A stretch of DNA of 64,000 nt from Chamaecyparis obtusa (lineage: Eukaryota > Streptophyta > Pinopsida > Cupressales > Cupressaceae): assembly GCA_027943335.1 (NCBI GenBank), contig BSBK01007035.1, positions 124,001-188,000 on the forward strand. The letters are read 5' to 3'. This document shows, piece after piece, positions 25,401-40,400 of this stretch. A program made the position numbers and the translations under genes. Numbering within the stretch: position 1 is the stretch's first letter; each line of letters begins with the position of its first letter. The notes under the pieces were generated by a model that made no database searches, had not been told where the DNA came from, and saw only the letters and a program-made list of their open reading frames with translations.

Positions 25401-28400
25401 GTCATGATAACAGTTGACAAGAGATCTTAATAATGGCTCATGTTTCCTTTCTGTGTTTTTTGCAGATACTAAGCACCGAAAGTGGGCATGTAGCTGTTGC
25501 AAGTGGATTCATTATAGAAATTACACACTCCTCCATTACTGTAATGAATTGAATGTTCCCTTAAATGCCATTCAGTTCCTACTTTTCGTTAATTTGAAGT
25601 ACTTTCAGTTTTGAATCATCCAACATCCTTTTTCTCTTGAATATTTAGATTTCTCCATCGCTACCTTATTGCTTGTGTTTCAATATATTGATTCAAACTA
25701 TTCCTGAAATCTTCATGTGGTTTCAGATGTTTGATACTAACACTTACATGGGAGTATTGCTTGTATTGTTTCCAGATTTCTCTATCACATCAACTAAGAT
25801 TGGCAGGCTACAGACAGGATGAATTGAGGACACTGTTATGGCGGATTGACAAAGATGAAACAGCGTCTTCATATGCAATAATGAGGTGTTTGCTAATTTC
25901 TGTATGCATTGATCCCAAATGCTTAAGATGGAAAATATATTTTTGGTTAAAATTGTTCAGTTCTTCACAGATAATAATATATTGGCTGGTAGTAATAGTG
26001 GTTTAAGAATACAGATGTGATTTACCCATGTTAATACTGTCCTTTTCTATTGTAATAATATATAAGTGCTCTGTGACTTTAATTTGGACATTCAAAGTGC
26101 TAGTAGACAATTGTAGTAGATTATTGGGAGAATGACAAAATATGACTTGATCAGTAAATCTCATCTCCATTCTGTTCAATAAATGAAAACAGTTCCTGGA
26201 GCATAACTTGCAATAGAGTGTCTTTAACTTGTTTTTTTCTCTCTTAATCTTATTTGCATGCAAATACTGACATCATTAGCTATTGTGGGATTCAAATTCA
26301 CAAAGCATTGAGGTGAATCTAAGTGGATTATTAATGGGAATTTTGACTTTGTTATATCACAAACTCTTACATTGAGTGCAACAGAATTAGTTAAATAAGT
26401 GAAATGTCGGAGGATTTGATGCCAACTATTCTGCATGTATGTGTCTAAATTGGGCTGCAAATAATCCCCGTGTTTCTTTTTTGACACAAATTGTTCATAT
26501 GGTGCTGCTTTGTTAGGTTCAATTTGCTGCAGCTGTTTGTAAAAAGCAACTGTGATGATCATCGTAGGAAACTCATAGTTGACTTGCAGGTGAATGTGCC
26601 AGTTTGAATTCTATGTGCTAGCTATCTTGCAACTCAGCTTTTTCAGATATGAATTATCTGGGCACCTCTCTCATTATATTGCTTATTATTCTGCAGCCAC
26701 CTAGGTTTGATAGTGGAACAATCCTTAGTCAGGATCCAGCAGTTCTGTATGCCAGATCTGCAAAAGAGCTGAATGGTGATCAAAGTCGAGCAATACATAA
26801 GGTTCTCTTTTTCTTCAAGTCTCTGTTCTCAAATATAATAGTGCTAAGATAACAGGTTAACACCCAAAATGCTAGACATACTAACTATTCTCAATGTTCT
26901 GTACCTTGTGTTGTAAGTGTTAAATGGAATTTAGAAAAACTCAAACATAAAAACATTACGGTGTACAATATTGTTGTAACGTCGAGCAATACCTAAGGTT
27001 CTCCTTTTATTCAAGTCTCTGTTCTCAAATATAATAGTGCTAAAATAACAGGGTAACACCTAAAATGCTAGACATACTAAATATTCTTAATGTTCTGTAC
27101 CTTGTGTTATAAGTGTTAAAAGTGCAATTTAGAAAAACTGAAACATAAAAACATTACAGTATACGATATTGTTGTTACTTTCTTATATAATGGATAGGTG
27201 TTTAATATTTAACCAAATCTTTCTTAAATCTAAATTCTAAACAATTGGTATGACTTCAGATGCTTTCGGCAAAGGACTATGCACTTATTTTGGGAATGCC
27301 AGGGACAGGGAAGACTTCTACTATGGTGCATGCTGTGAAAGCACTTCTTGCTCGTGGCTCTTCCATTTTGCTCACATCCTACACAAATTCAGCGGTTGAT
27401 AATTTACTACTAAAATTGAAAGCTCAGGTTATTTTTTCCCAATTTGAACACATTATAAAAAAGTCATGTTGAGATTATAGAATAAACAATTGCACAGCAT
27501 ACACACTAATTGACAGGGCACTGAGTAGCCATAATATTGCTCACGTCATAAATAGTTCTTCACTTTTCCAGTTCTCTATCAGGATATTTACTATCCCTTG
27601 AAAACAGTAACATATTAATGCTAGTTGATAATATCAAGGTGAATGGTTTGTTTGCAACAAGGAATGCTTAGAGAGATCCCTTTGTAATAGCCATTTACAT
27701 ATTTTGTAGAAAACCCTTACAATTGCATTCAATTTTAGTAATTAATTTGCATTGCTCTGAATTCTGCTATGGAGTCAGAACTATAACAGTAACTAGCCTG
27801 TTTATAATTGTAGGTAAAGCATTTTAGTTGGACAGAATTCAATCTCATATTGGTCTTGATTTCATAGAATCCAAATATTATATTGTAAAAGTATGTAACC
27901 TTTATATGCAGCATTGTTTCTATTAAGGTCCAGAATAACGGTGGAGAAATTTAATATGTTATTATTGAATGAAAGTGCATTGAAAAATATTGTTTATTTC
28001 AGTTGCTCTCTGTGAATGATCATTTCTTCATTTTTTGATGGATATTACTGGTAATAAAAGTAAAAGTACAGCTTTTGGTGGGGTCTTGATATATTATTGA
28101 TGTAAATGTTATTTAGTGCAGGGAATAGATTTTTTACGGCTTGGTAGAAATACAGCAATACATAAAGATATACATGAGTACACGATTTCAGGTTTGGTTA
28201 TGAACCTTAGCTTCTAACTTTCTATTTAGATAGAGAGATTGACCTTGATTTTTGATTAATGTTATCATGAGCATTGAACCTTGTACGGTTCTTTTGTTGT
28301 AGGAATGGGGATAAATTCTGTCAAAGAGCTAGAAGAAAGAATCAATCAAGCTTGTGTCGTTGGAGTGACATGCCTTGGAATAGGACATCCTTTACTTGCA

Positions 28401-31400
28401 AATAAAAGGTTTGATGTTTGCATTGTGGATGAAGCTGGTCAGATCACTCTACCCGTAAGCTTACATTACCTTTGGATTTATATCAACTTCACTGCATAAG
28501 TGATAATTGGAATCTTTAATAGAAGGAAAAGGAAATCTTGTAACAACTTATATGTAACATAGTATCTGATTAGCATATGAATATTGGATGAACTTGTCAA
28601 ATTGTAGTTACTCGTCTTTCTTTAGATAAGGTCACATTATTCTCAAACTTGCACTAAACTACACCTATAGTAATATTAATTAAATAGCTGAAAATATGTG
28701 TGGTAAATATAGTGCAACACAAGATTCATTGGTGCAGTTACACGTAGTTCCCAGACTCAGACTCGACAAGGCTGACTCGACTCGTGACTCGGCTATGACT
28801 CGGCAAAATGAAAAACCCTTTGAAATTTAGAGATTTTTAACGATTTAAAACTTGTTTCATGTACCCATTATTGAATAAAGCTTAAAGACACAATAACATC
28901 ATCAATTCAAGCAATTTTGATCACATACATAATGTCATAAACTATTAAACAATGAAACATACATCCTGATCCATCACATAAGCTCAACTACAAACATAAA
29001 TTGTAGTGAAGGCAATAGAAAACATAGATATATAGAATTATAAATATTGTCAAATGTATATAAAATCCATGAAATCCATGACATCAAATGTTCCCAAACA
29101 TGTGTAACTGTAAACAAAAACAAGTCTATGGCTCAGGCTCAGGCTCTAGCTCTAGCTCAGCCTCAGCCTTAGAGTAGTCCGTCCGCCTCCTACAAAGGTG
29201 TGTAAGGTAGGTCTTGGATGATTGAGTAGCCATAATCTTTGTCTGTGAGGTGCCACAATTATCAACATTAACTGTGCCTCTGTCAGATCATGCCCTATCC
29301 TCCTTTGCCATAGCCACAACCTCAGCCACTCTGTCTGCTTGGTCAACCCACTCATGGTCCTCCTCAGTGAAGATAGGATTGGTAGAGTCAGTGAGCCACT
29401 TGAACTCTGGATCAATCTCCGCTAGAGTGATCAGAGAGGAGTTAGTGTCCAAAATCTGCTTGGTCTTAAGACAGAGGTTGTAATGAACAAAGACAAGATC
29501 ATTCAACCTCTCCACAGACAATCTATCATGCCTCTTCAAGTGGATGTGCTTGAACATGGACCGATTGCGCTCACATCTAGAAGCTCTGCATGGCTGACTC
29601 AAAACATGGATGGCAAGTTGTTTGTGATGTCCCTGTATTAGTAGGAGTCTGGAGGGTGTTTTCGTCAGTTCATCATCGCGATCCTCGTGAGCTGACAGTT
29701 GGTTTAGAGGGTCTCTATGATAGATTTACTATTTATAGTAAGTCTATTTTTGTCTGGTTTCTATTTTTGGCAGGGCAGTATGGGCTCAGGATGCTGTTTG
29801 TCAGAATGTTTCAGTTACATCATTTTGCATATGGAGTTATTAAATTAAGCTTGGCTTAATTAAATGACTAAGTTACTTCATGTTATAAATTGATGGTGTG
29901 AAGTTGAAGCTTCTTTAATGAAAGGTGTGTTCTTGAAGCTTGAGGCAAAGTGTGAAGAGGAAGGCTTGTTTTTAATGTTCTTTTATAAAGCCTTGGAAGT
30001 TTTTGAAAATCATTATCAATTGTCATTATTTTGTGTTTGAAGTTGGTGAAGAAATCGAAAATGGAGAAGGTTTGAGGGTTTGATACAATTTTGAAGAAAC
30101 GTAATTCTTCTTCAAAATCCGATGCACTTTGAGTTGGAATTCCATTGCCAACAAATTGTGTTGCAGAACAGATTTGGATTGTGTTCATTGTGGATGCCGT
30201 ACGGATGTGACTAGAGCCGTATCAATCAAGAGGAATTACGGCAGGCTGAAGCAGGTACGGGTTGAAGGGAATCACCATTACTCACCTACGGTTCCCTTAT
30301 AGGCAGCATTTACACCCCTTGGTGAATGCGACAATATGTATAGGGGCTGCGTCGTTGATGGAGGCTGCGAGTGATGCCACACTGGCTGTGTTTCAACTAA
30401 AGGCTGACGTTTCCAGTCAAGGCCTATTTTGGAGTTGATTAGCAACCTTTGCTTGACAATTAAGGTGCCATTTTCATTATAATTCTGTTCATGAGAATCT
30501 TGCAAGTATTGAATTTGTTATTTTTGTGAGCATGAAATTAAGATAAATTGCTGATGTTAATTATTTCATATATTGAGAAAATTACAAAAAAAATATATGT
30601 TTGAAAAAACAAAAAAATTAGCAAAACATTCAAAAGAAAAACAAAGTTGCAGCATAGAACCAGCAAGGCTCGTTACATTGTTGAAGGTTTGGGGTTGTAG
30701 CCCCAAACATTTGTAACTGCTTGATGCTCTCAATGCAAACCTATGGCCTCCTGATTGTGATTTGTGATCTCCTTGATGCTCTTCTTCCCTGCTGGTTGCA
30801 AACCTATGGCGTCTTGTTTTCTTTCCTCTCACTTTTCCTCTCTTCTCATGACAAGTAAATAGAATACATTTTAGGGCAAATTAGAAAGCATATCTTAAAA
30901 AAATGAAGGAAAAAACATGTGTTTTTTTGTTTTAAGTTGGCAACAATTGACTGCTGCGGCGCGAGTCATGAAGCTCACAGTCGCAAGTTTTGGCGTGATT
31001 TGCATGACTCGGCGAGTCATGCGAGTAATGCTCAAAACTCGTGAGTGCGAGTTGGTGAGTCAGCAGAACTTGCCACGGCTGCCTCGGCTCGCCTACTCGC
31101 GAGACTCGCGTGACTTGCGGCGAGTCTGGGGACTATGGTGCAGTAGCAGGATGAACTTCCTTACTCTTTGTGTCTATCTTTCTCCCAACTGAAAAGCTTA
31201 GTTTGACTTGATTGTTTTAATGGTGGAAAATTTTGTTTGGTGAGTTTATTGGAATTTTTGGTGACTTCTTTATCTATCTTATACCAGATTAAATTAAAAA
31301 ATTGCATCTACTTGCCTAATTCAGAACCCAGGTCAAATGATGTTCCTGCATCTCTTCCATTGGCTATTATTTATTTTAGTTGGGCCCACAGCATTTCTTA

Positions 31401-34400
31401 CAACTATGAGATTATTCAAAGCATATCAACAAACAGAAAGCGAAACCAAAAAATGCACACCAATATAATGGAAATTATAAAGCTATGAAATTACAATTAA
31501 AAGAGACGTTTTCTTTGATGGATAAGCTTCCAGATATATACAATATAACAGTAATAAGTTGCAGTCACCGACTTTAAAATCCTCAATATCTTAAGCACTT
31601 TATTTGACATTCTCTTAGCCTCACCTGGACATTCTCCAAAAGTGGAGGAGTTCATCGAACTTTGTAATCCCAATACAAATTGGACAGTGTCTCTATGCCT
31701 GGTGTACCATTTAAGAAATCCACAGCTAATTGCTAGATTCCAGGGCTTAACAATGGTGCCTGTTCCACTTTTTAGCGTACCAAATTGCCAGACATGTTTT
31801 TCTTTCTTCTGATTTCAAGCTCTGTGTGTGACAAAGCACAGGATGACTTTAACCAACAATTCATATCCAAGAGTATTTGCGAAAGCTGAAGCTTGGCTTT
31901 GGGTTGGGCAATTTATACCCTCATCCCTGGTGTTGTTGGACGATTACCTCTTTTTGTTTTAAATATTGAAAAAAGTCTACAAATATGGCTCATTAGAAGC
32001 AACTTAGTACAAATGAAACTATGATTAGCTATTATATAGCACTAGTATTAAAGAACATATATATCAACATTAGAAGCCAAATATGGAATCCCAATAGTCA
32101 CACCTTAGATTCCCATATAAGGTATCACTTTTTGGGATTTCAACGTGTGTGTCCACGATGAGAATCCGATGATTTAACCGATTGTGCTCATCCTTTCTAC
32201 ATCCTTTTTGGATAAACATTAAGTCTGTTAATAAGGAAAACCGTACATTAAAACAGAGGTCATGAAAGGCAGTGATCCTTGCAGAGAAGAGAACAGCAGC
32301 GGAGCCAGAGAAAATGCCATGCCCCCGCCCAGCTTAAGAGATCACATCCTTGTTTAAAAATTAGATCGCAGATTTTCCAGCAACAATGCTATTTCAAGAT
32401 AGTGCTCATAATCTAATAATAAAGTGACTCTAGTAATGAACAGCAGTGCTGGCAAATTATTTCGTTTTGAAATTAAATTATTATTCTCCAAGTGCAGCGA
32501 TGAAGAAGTCTAACTCTTGCAAAGGCAGTTATTTGATGAAGTGGTGCAACCCCCTCCGATTTGAAAATGTAAAGGGAATATCATTTAGTTTGAGAAGGAC
32601 ATCAACTCAGAAATTCATCCAGCAATAAATAAAAGCAAAAATTCATTCAAGTGCCTTCATAAAAATCATCAAATCAGCAATAGTCTAGCAAATGTATCAA
32701 GCTATCAGTTTTGAATTCAAGGTAGTGTCTTGCAAATAGGAAGGACGAAATTCCATCCAAGTCCACAAGAATTGGAAGGGCAAAAACCCTTTCATACTCT
32801 TACTGAATTTGGATGGAAACCCAAATCTTGGTCGTGGAGGACAAAAACCCTCCAAGATGCCCCTAAGAGTTGGAAGGATGAAAACCTTTGCATACTCTTT
32901 GGCAAGCCAAGGATGAAAACCCTTGGAATAGTCACTGTTGCCTCTAACTCAGCAGATTTGCAAGTATCTCTGGAGAATTTGTGATTTTATTAATTTTGAG
33001 TGTTGTGCTGTGATTTATTGATTTCACGTCTCTGCAATAATCTAGTATGCCTTTCAAAATTCTGTTGATGATCTGGAACCGATTGGATGCAACCATAGTT
33101 GCAAGCTGTTTTATCACTGTTGACATTAAAGGATAATTGCTATGAAAAAGATCGCTGTTATTAAAGATCGTAGCCTCTGTCACTACTCATGATCTGTAAG
33201 GGGCATTGATCAAAGCTATATTGATTGGAAGGAAGAACGGTTTGTTAGAGAATGTTTATTTCAAACCAAACACTAAATCACCAGTCATCAAGAGCCACAT
33301 GTTATGGGAAGTAGTGATCCATTTGGAAGAGATGCCTTTCTTGGGTAATTGGCACAAAGGACATGTCTTTCCATTCCTCCCAGGGGATATAAATGGAAAA
33401 ACCCTCAATGGTAAAAAGGCATCAAAGGAAGAGAAATAAAAGAAAATACAAAAACAGCAGATATAAGGATCAAAGAACATACAGCTGTAATCAACATACT
33501 CAGAGAGACGCCACTCAAGAAAGTCACAATCTGAAGGAGATCCAAATGGATACTACATGCAGCCAAGAGGTCTCACAGCAGTATGAACAGAAACTAATTT
33601 AGATTATAAATATATTGCTCTCAGAAAATTACAATAACTCAGTCATGACCCTGTTATGTATTACTGAAGGTGATTTGCTGAGGATCACTGATCCATGAAG
33701 CAAATCTAACGAAGTACCCAGTAAAGTGGAACCACCCGGTTAGTTGCCCAGATCTGATCACCGTCCTAGATCAGAATATACGCTGTTGCCTGAAAGTCAT
33801 CCAAGGTCTGATCCAGATCATAGTCTGATTGCAAGTAGTATATTCAGATTGCCGTCAAAGTCTGATCGCATGCCAGGAAGAATATGATTGCAGTCCAAAT
33901 CAATGCCTTATGGATAATGCTTGCTGTCTTATTAATGTCAATGATATTGTATGTTCATATCACTATATTTAAATGCAGATTGCTGTTGTTTCAAAGTCCA
34001 GATCTGATTGTATATGCTCACTGCCTTGAGTATGTAGTTTGCTGCCAAAGTGTATGAGTCTGGATTAGATCTTGTCTTGTATTCGCAGTCCAGGAGTAAT
34101 CGCAAGCTTGAACCTATATATGATCCGCTGCCAGTATGTTGTCGCTGCCTTAGCATATAGATCCAACAAATCACATCATTTCAACTTAGCGAGTATCCAC
34201 AATTGAAGGAACCTTGAAGTCACCTTGTGATCTTACTTTGCAAGCTTAGCATAAGAAGTGATCTTATTCAAGAGAGGATTGAGTATTTAGTGTTTCACTT
34301 TGGAACATTGAGTGTTTGATTCTACATGTTGTAGTGGAATAAAACTCACATGAACATGACCCTTTCACCAACAAAGTATAAAGGAGAAATCATTCCAAGC

Positions 34401-37400
34401 ATTCAAGGGACTTATCATCACTCTCCAATACATCAAATCAACACTCACTCAATCACATTCATCACTCTATGAATTCCCATTTATTCAATCATCATTCACT
34501 ATATTTCAAATCATCAAATCCGAGGAAATCATTCAATCATCTATTAAACATCAATCGGGAATCAACCAAACAAACCAACAATCAATTCTTCCATCAATTC
34601 AATCAGTCTTATATTAATCATTCAAACACCAATCAAGGAAAATAAGATATACTGTCTTGTCCATTATATCAGTAAATTTTGTATGAATGATTAAAATTTA
34701 ATACCATATGCAATCTAAGGATATGGTATTATTATGTGATCTTTTATACGTAGAATGTAGGCAATAATGTGTAATTCTTTGTATGTTTGCTGTAATCAAA
34801 TATGGTAGGGATAATAGGGGAATACAGGGAGGGGAAACTGTTATGAGTTCCTCTTCTAAGCACACCGCCTCATGGTGGTGACAAATGGTCCCACGAGGCC
34901 AAGGGGGCGCAAGGAGTGCCCTACCCTTGGGCTTAGAAGGAAAGGATGTTCTGGACACCATACTGTAGTTTCCCCAAACCCTTACCATGGTTGACCATTA
35001 AGTTAAGAAACTCTAATCATAAGGAGGAGGATAAGGGTTACAATGGAAGAGTGGAATGGCTATGGGATTCCTCACTAGGCACACCCCCTCATATGGATGG
35101 TAAAGGGCCATATGATAGCCAAGAGGGATGATATGCAATCTACGGATATGGTATTATTATGTGATCTTTTATGCGTAGAATGTAGGCAATAATGTGTAAT
35201 TCTTTGTATGTTTGCTGCAATCAAATATGGTAGGGATAATAGGGGAATACAGGGAGGGGAAACTGTTATGAGGTCCTCTTCTAAGCACACCGCCTCATGG
35301 TCATGACAAATGGTCCCACGAGGCCAAGGGGGTGCAAGGAGTGCCCTACCCTTGGGCTTAGAAGGAAAGGATGTTCTGGACACCATACTGTAGTCTCCCC
35401 AAACCCTTACCATGGTTGACCATTAAGTTAAGAAACTCTAATCATAAGGAGGAGGATAAGGGTTACAATGGAAGAGGGGAATGGCTATGGGATTCCTCAC
35501 TAGGCACACCCCTTCATATGGATGGTAAAGGGCCATATGATGGCCAAGAGGGATGATATCCACCATTGGGTCTAGGGTAGAGGATCGTTTAAGGCACCCT
35601 AATATGCCTCTTATCTCAGCTCTCCTATTGTTGAATTCCATCAATAAATTAAATATATCTTATGATTTAATTAATGTTCTGAACCCTAGTAGGAAAGATC
35701 TATGCTTTTAATGTCTCTAATAAGGGAGATCTATTATGTGGATTATGTTTCAATGATTTCCTAATATGTTGTAGGGTCTCAACCAGGTACATGATGTTAC
35801 TAATTCTATTCTTTTTCTTGGTCTACTTGGAATTTGTGATTTAGGGCAAAAATTAGGGCATTTACAAAAGGGAACATTACAAGTGGTGTCAAAGCTGTAA
35901 TCCTGCCAGCATGTGGGACAAACCTACTTCAACTGCCATCTAATTTTTAGGAAGTTGTCATTGATGTCATACACACTTGCAAATCAGAAGGTAGTAATCT
36001 ACTATATCAGATGACTTCATGCATCAGTTGGCTTCATTAAGAAGGGATCATAACAGAATGAAGGAAAATAGCAATCAGCAATGTAACTTAAAGGCAGTGA
36101 TGACAAGAACTAGTCGACTGCATATACTAAGTGACTTAGACAGCGTATAAAGTTTACTAGAGCATGTTCATGCTGATGTTGTGAAATGCACATGTGTCAT
36201 TGGACTTCTTGAGTTGAAACGATGTATTACATTACTGTTGATTTTTGTAGCAGCGAGTGAGACTATATTTACATTACGCGTATGTGTATGTGTTGCTCTC
36301 ACGTGGCGGCACCTTCACTCAAGACTCAATTTGTTATTTGGCAGTTGGATACGGTTGTAGTCACCTTCGTCTAAGCAATTGCCTTGAATGTTCATCGTGA
36401 CTCACAACTGTTACGCACCCCTGGCATTCGTGGTGTGATGACCTTGTGTTTTCCTCTTGGCACACGTTACTCACTCAGGCCCTCTCCTTCGTGGGTAATG
36501 GTCACAGTGGCGATGCTTCACCTTGCTGGCTGTAATGCCAAGCAAGGTGAAGCGTCACCTTACTTGGCATCTTTCAGCTCCCGCTAAGGCGAGTTTTGAT
36601 CATACGATTTTGATTACTCCGCATTCACGGAAAAGGAAATGCAACGTGAAGACTATGAGTGTGTAATGTGTCTTCTTAGTCGACGGGTCTGCATATGTTT
36701 TAATATCGTGACTCCATTGCTATCGTGATTCGGTGCAGATATTTCTGTATGTGTTCTTGATGCTTGTAGCCTCATCAATTTACGTTAAGTGTGTGTTCAC
36801 GCATATATCAATCTGCTCTGCATTATGCTCCAGGTTTGGGTGTCTCTTCTCACGTGATCATTTTCAGGCACAAGTGCGTTTTCAGCATTTCATGCATCTG
36901 CATGTATATCAGTGTATTGGTTTTGCTCATTTAACCTCCAATTATTGTCTGTAACTTCTTGCATGAAGTATATCTCTGTGTTGCATTGGATTATCATTCC
37001 TCATCCTTTCAGATGCACTCATGCTTTGTATTTTATCATTTATACATAAATAAAGGAGTACTATTTTGTGGGTTGGGTTGTTTCACTCTGCCAAGAGGGT
37101 TTTTCCCAGGATAATCGGAGGTGTGTTATCAGGATTTTGTTTTGTACATCTTTCTGGTTAAGTTTTCAACATGGTATTAGAGCGGGTTTAGGCATTTCGA
37201 TCCAGAATCAGAAAGATCAGATATCCTCTTCCACAATTCTTCTTGCTTCACCATCATGGTCAATGGTTTAAAGGTCGAGGACAGACTTGACGGTTCTTCC
37301 AACTTCTCTTCTTGGAAGTTTAGGATCTTGATCGCCTTAGAGGAAAATGATCTTCTTGCCTACATAAATTCTGATCTGGAAGAACCTGCTGATGATGCTG

Positions 37401-40400
37401 AGAAAACACTTTGGAAAAAGAACAGAATTATGGCAAAGAAAATTCTTATTGATTTTGTGAAGGATCATCTTGTTCCCATTATTTCCAACCTATCTACAGC
37501 GAATGTGATGTTTCAAACCTTGAAAGATCTTTATGAGATTAATAATGCCAGCAGAGCCTTGGCCTTGAGGCGTCAGATCCTTCATATCAAGATGGCTCGA
37601 GGAGAATCAGCTATATCCTACTTCATGAAAATCTCAGAACTCAGGGACCAGCTTAGTACTATTGGCGACTCAATTCCTGACAAAGACTTGGTTATGCTTG
37701 CCATGAATGGTCTTCCTCACTCTTGGGAATCGTTTATTCAAGGCAACAGTGGACGTGATGATCTACCTAAATTTGATAGATTGAGAGCTGACTGCATACA
37801 AGAGGAATGCAGACTTGAGGCTAGAGGTAATGGTCGCAAAAGTCATCATGAAGATGATCAAGTACTAGCAGCTCACACCTCTAAAGGAAGAGGAAAGAAA
37901 CCATACTTCAAGCGATCTAGGAATAATGACTCTCATCCAGATTCTTCCCACAAAAGAAAGAAGGTTGATATTTCTAAAGTTCAATGCTTCAAATGCGACA
38001 AATTCGGCCACTATGCTAGGCATTGCACCTTAAGACCGAAGCCTCAAGTCTCTACTGCACGTGTTGATGACTCTTCTCCCAAGAGAGATTCATGTGATGA
38101 ACCTGAGGGTTTTAGTTTCATCTCTGCCTTATCCAGCAACATTCCTACCAATTGTGACACTTGGCTGATTGATAGCGGAGCTTCACGTCACATCACAGGT
38201 TATCGTGATCACCTTTTCAACCTCAGTGAAAAGGATTCACATCTTTAAGTGATCATTGGAGATGATGCTAGTTATTCAGTAAAAGGGGCTGGCTCTACTT
38301 CTTTCCAACTTGATTTAGGCTTTCCCCTACACCTTAGTGATGTTCTATTTGTCCCTGGTATTAAGAGAAACCTGATTTCTATTTCAGCTCTTGAAGACAA
38401 AGGATATCATGTGTCCTTCATTGATGGTAAGGTCTTGGCTTGGAAGAAGAACTCTAACTCCTCTTCAGCTCGTGAGATAGGAGTTCGTCATGGCAGCCTC
38501 TACAGACTTTCAGCCCGGCCTATTCAAGCTCTCTCTCTTTGTTCCTCAAATCCAAACATTCTTTGGCACAAGAGATTTGGTCACTTAAATTTCAGAACCT
38601 TGGCATCCATGGAGAAGGCTGTCATTGGTCTTCCCAAGCTCAAGAAGGATCATGAAGGTATTTGCAAAGGATGCGCTCTAGGTAAGAACACTAAAAGCAC
38701 ATTTCATAGTAGTGAATCTAGAGCTAAAGGTGTTTTAGATTTAATTCATTCAGATTTATGTGGCCCCATGTTTGTTGCTTCCCTTAGCGGTTTTTGGTAT
38801 CACATTACTTTCATTGATGATTTTTCTCGGAAGTGTTGGATCTACTTTCTTCAGTGAAAAGAATTAGATGAAGTGCTGTCCCGTTTCAAAAGTTTCAAGG
38901 CCCTGGTTGAAAATTCCACTGAGAAAAAGATCAAGACCTTAAGATCTGATAATGGTGGGGAGTTTGTATCCGGAGTCTTTCATAGTTTTTTTTCTGATGC
39001 TGGGATTAAGAGGGAGCTCTACGTTCCCTATAACCCTCAACAAAATGGTGTGGCAGAAAGGAAGAACAAGACTATTGTTGAGGCAGCGAAAGCTATGATT
39101 CACGATCAGAATATTCCTATGTTCTTATGGGTTGAAGCTTGCAGTACAATTGTCTTTATTCAGAATCGCAGCCCGCATCAGATTTTTGGTGACATGTCTC
39201 TTGAACAGGCCTTCTCAGGATCAAAACCAGATGTTAGTTTCTTCAGAATATTTGGCTGCCCAGTAGTGATTCACATTCCAAAAGAGAAAAGGTCAAAATT
39301 GGAACCTTTAGGTAAGAAATGATTCTTCGTTGGCTACAGTGATTTTTCTAAAGCTTTCAGAATTTATGTACCTGGTCAAAGGCAAATTGAAATCAGCAGA
39401 GATGTCATCTTTGATGAAGACATAGCTTGTGATCCTCCCAAGGAATTTGAAGTTGTAGCTAATGAGGAAGATCTTGAACTCCCTCAAGATTCCACCATGG
39501 CTGATCCGAACTTTCCTTTAGAAGTTGAGAGGGAGTGTGAAGATCTTGTTGACCCTACTTCTCTCTCTACACCTACTGATCTCACAGGTCCCCACTCCTC
39601 TTCCACCAATAAGAAGAGACCTCTATGGGCTAGAAATATTGTGGAAGAGGCTTCACCTTTTGCAGCTCCTCGAGGGACTTTCAGAGAAAGCAAACGACCT
39701 CACAAGTTTGCTGGCAATGTTGAGTTGATGAGTCACATTATTTCGTCTGAACCTCCTAATGTTGAGGAGGCCTCCAAACATCAAGTATGGAGAGATGCTA
39801 TGGTGGAGGAGTACAAGTCCATAATTCAGAATAATGTATGGGACATTGTCCCTAGGCCTCAAGACAAATCAGTTGTCACATCTAAATGGTTGTTCAAAAT
39901 TAAGCATGTGGCTGATGGGAGTGTAGACAAATACAAAGCACGATATGTGGCTAGAGGCTTTTCCCAAAAGGAAGGCATTGATTATGACGAGACATTTGCA
40001 CCAGTGGCTCGACACACCTCCATTAGAACAATCATTGCCATAGCTGCAATCAAGGGCTGGAAACTCCATCAGATGGATGTGAAAACAACATTCCTGAATG
40101 GAGTCATTGAAGAGGAAGTCTACCTGGAACAGCCAGAAGGATTTATCATCCATGACAAAGCATCTCATGTGTGTAAGTTAAAAAGAGCCTTGTATGGACT
40201 CAAACAAGCATCACGTGCTTGGTATGAGAGAATAGATAAATATCTTTTGGGTTTAGGCTTTCAAAAGAATGTAGCTGATCCTAACTTATACTTAAAGCTT
40301 CAGGGTGATAAAATTCTGATTTTAGTCCTATATGTAGATGATTTGTTTCTCACAGGCAGCGATGATCTTATCATCATGTGTAAGGACCTAACATCAAAAT

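Larger units (their letters stand above)
28742..31139 (-). mobile_element. 2.4-kb hAT-like element with subterminal GACTCG arrays
   Basis: Ends ACGTAGTTCCCAGACTC (left) and its complement GAGTCTGGGGACTATGGT (right) form imperfect TIRs. Flanking octamers GCAGTTAC (28734-28741) and GCAGTAGC (31140-31147) agree at six of eight bases, fitting an old 8-bp hAT duplication. The left arm has several GACTCG motifs (28757-28805) and the right arm several CGAGTC motifs in the opposite orientation (30958-31125). It contains a hAT transposase C-terminal remnant on the minus strand. The middle (about 29615-30540) seems to be a later insertion. Confidence 0.7.

Noticed and set aside
34698..35413. Matching 96- and 112-residue minus-strand ORFs
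   Set aside because: Explained by the 425-bp tandem duplication; no domain or codon signal.
36384..36587. 67-residue ORF repeated at 41970-42173
   Set aside because: Same position in both copia-2 LTRs; not a gene pair.
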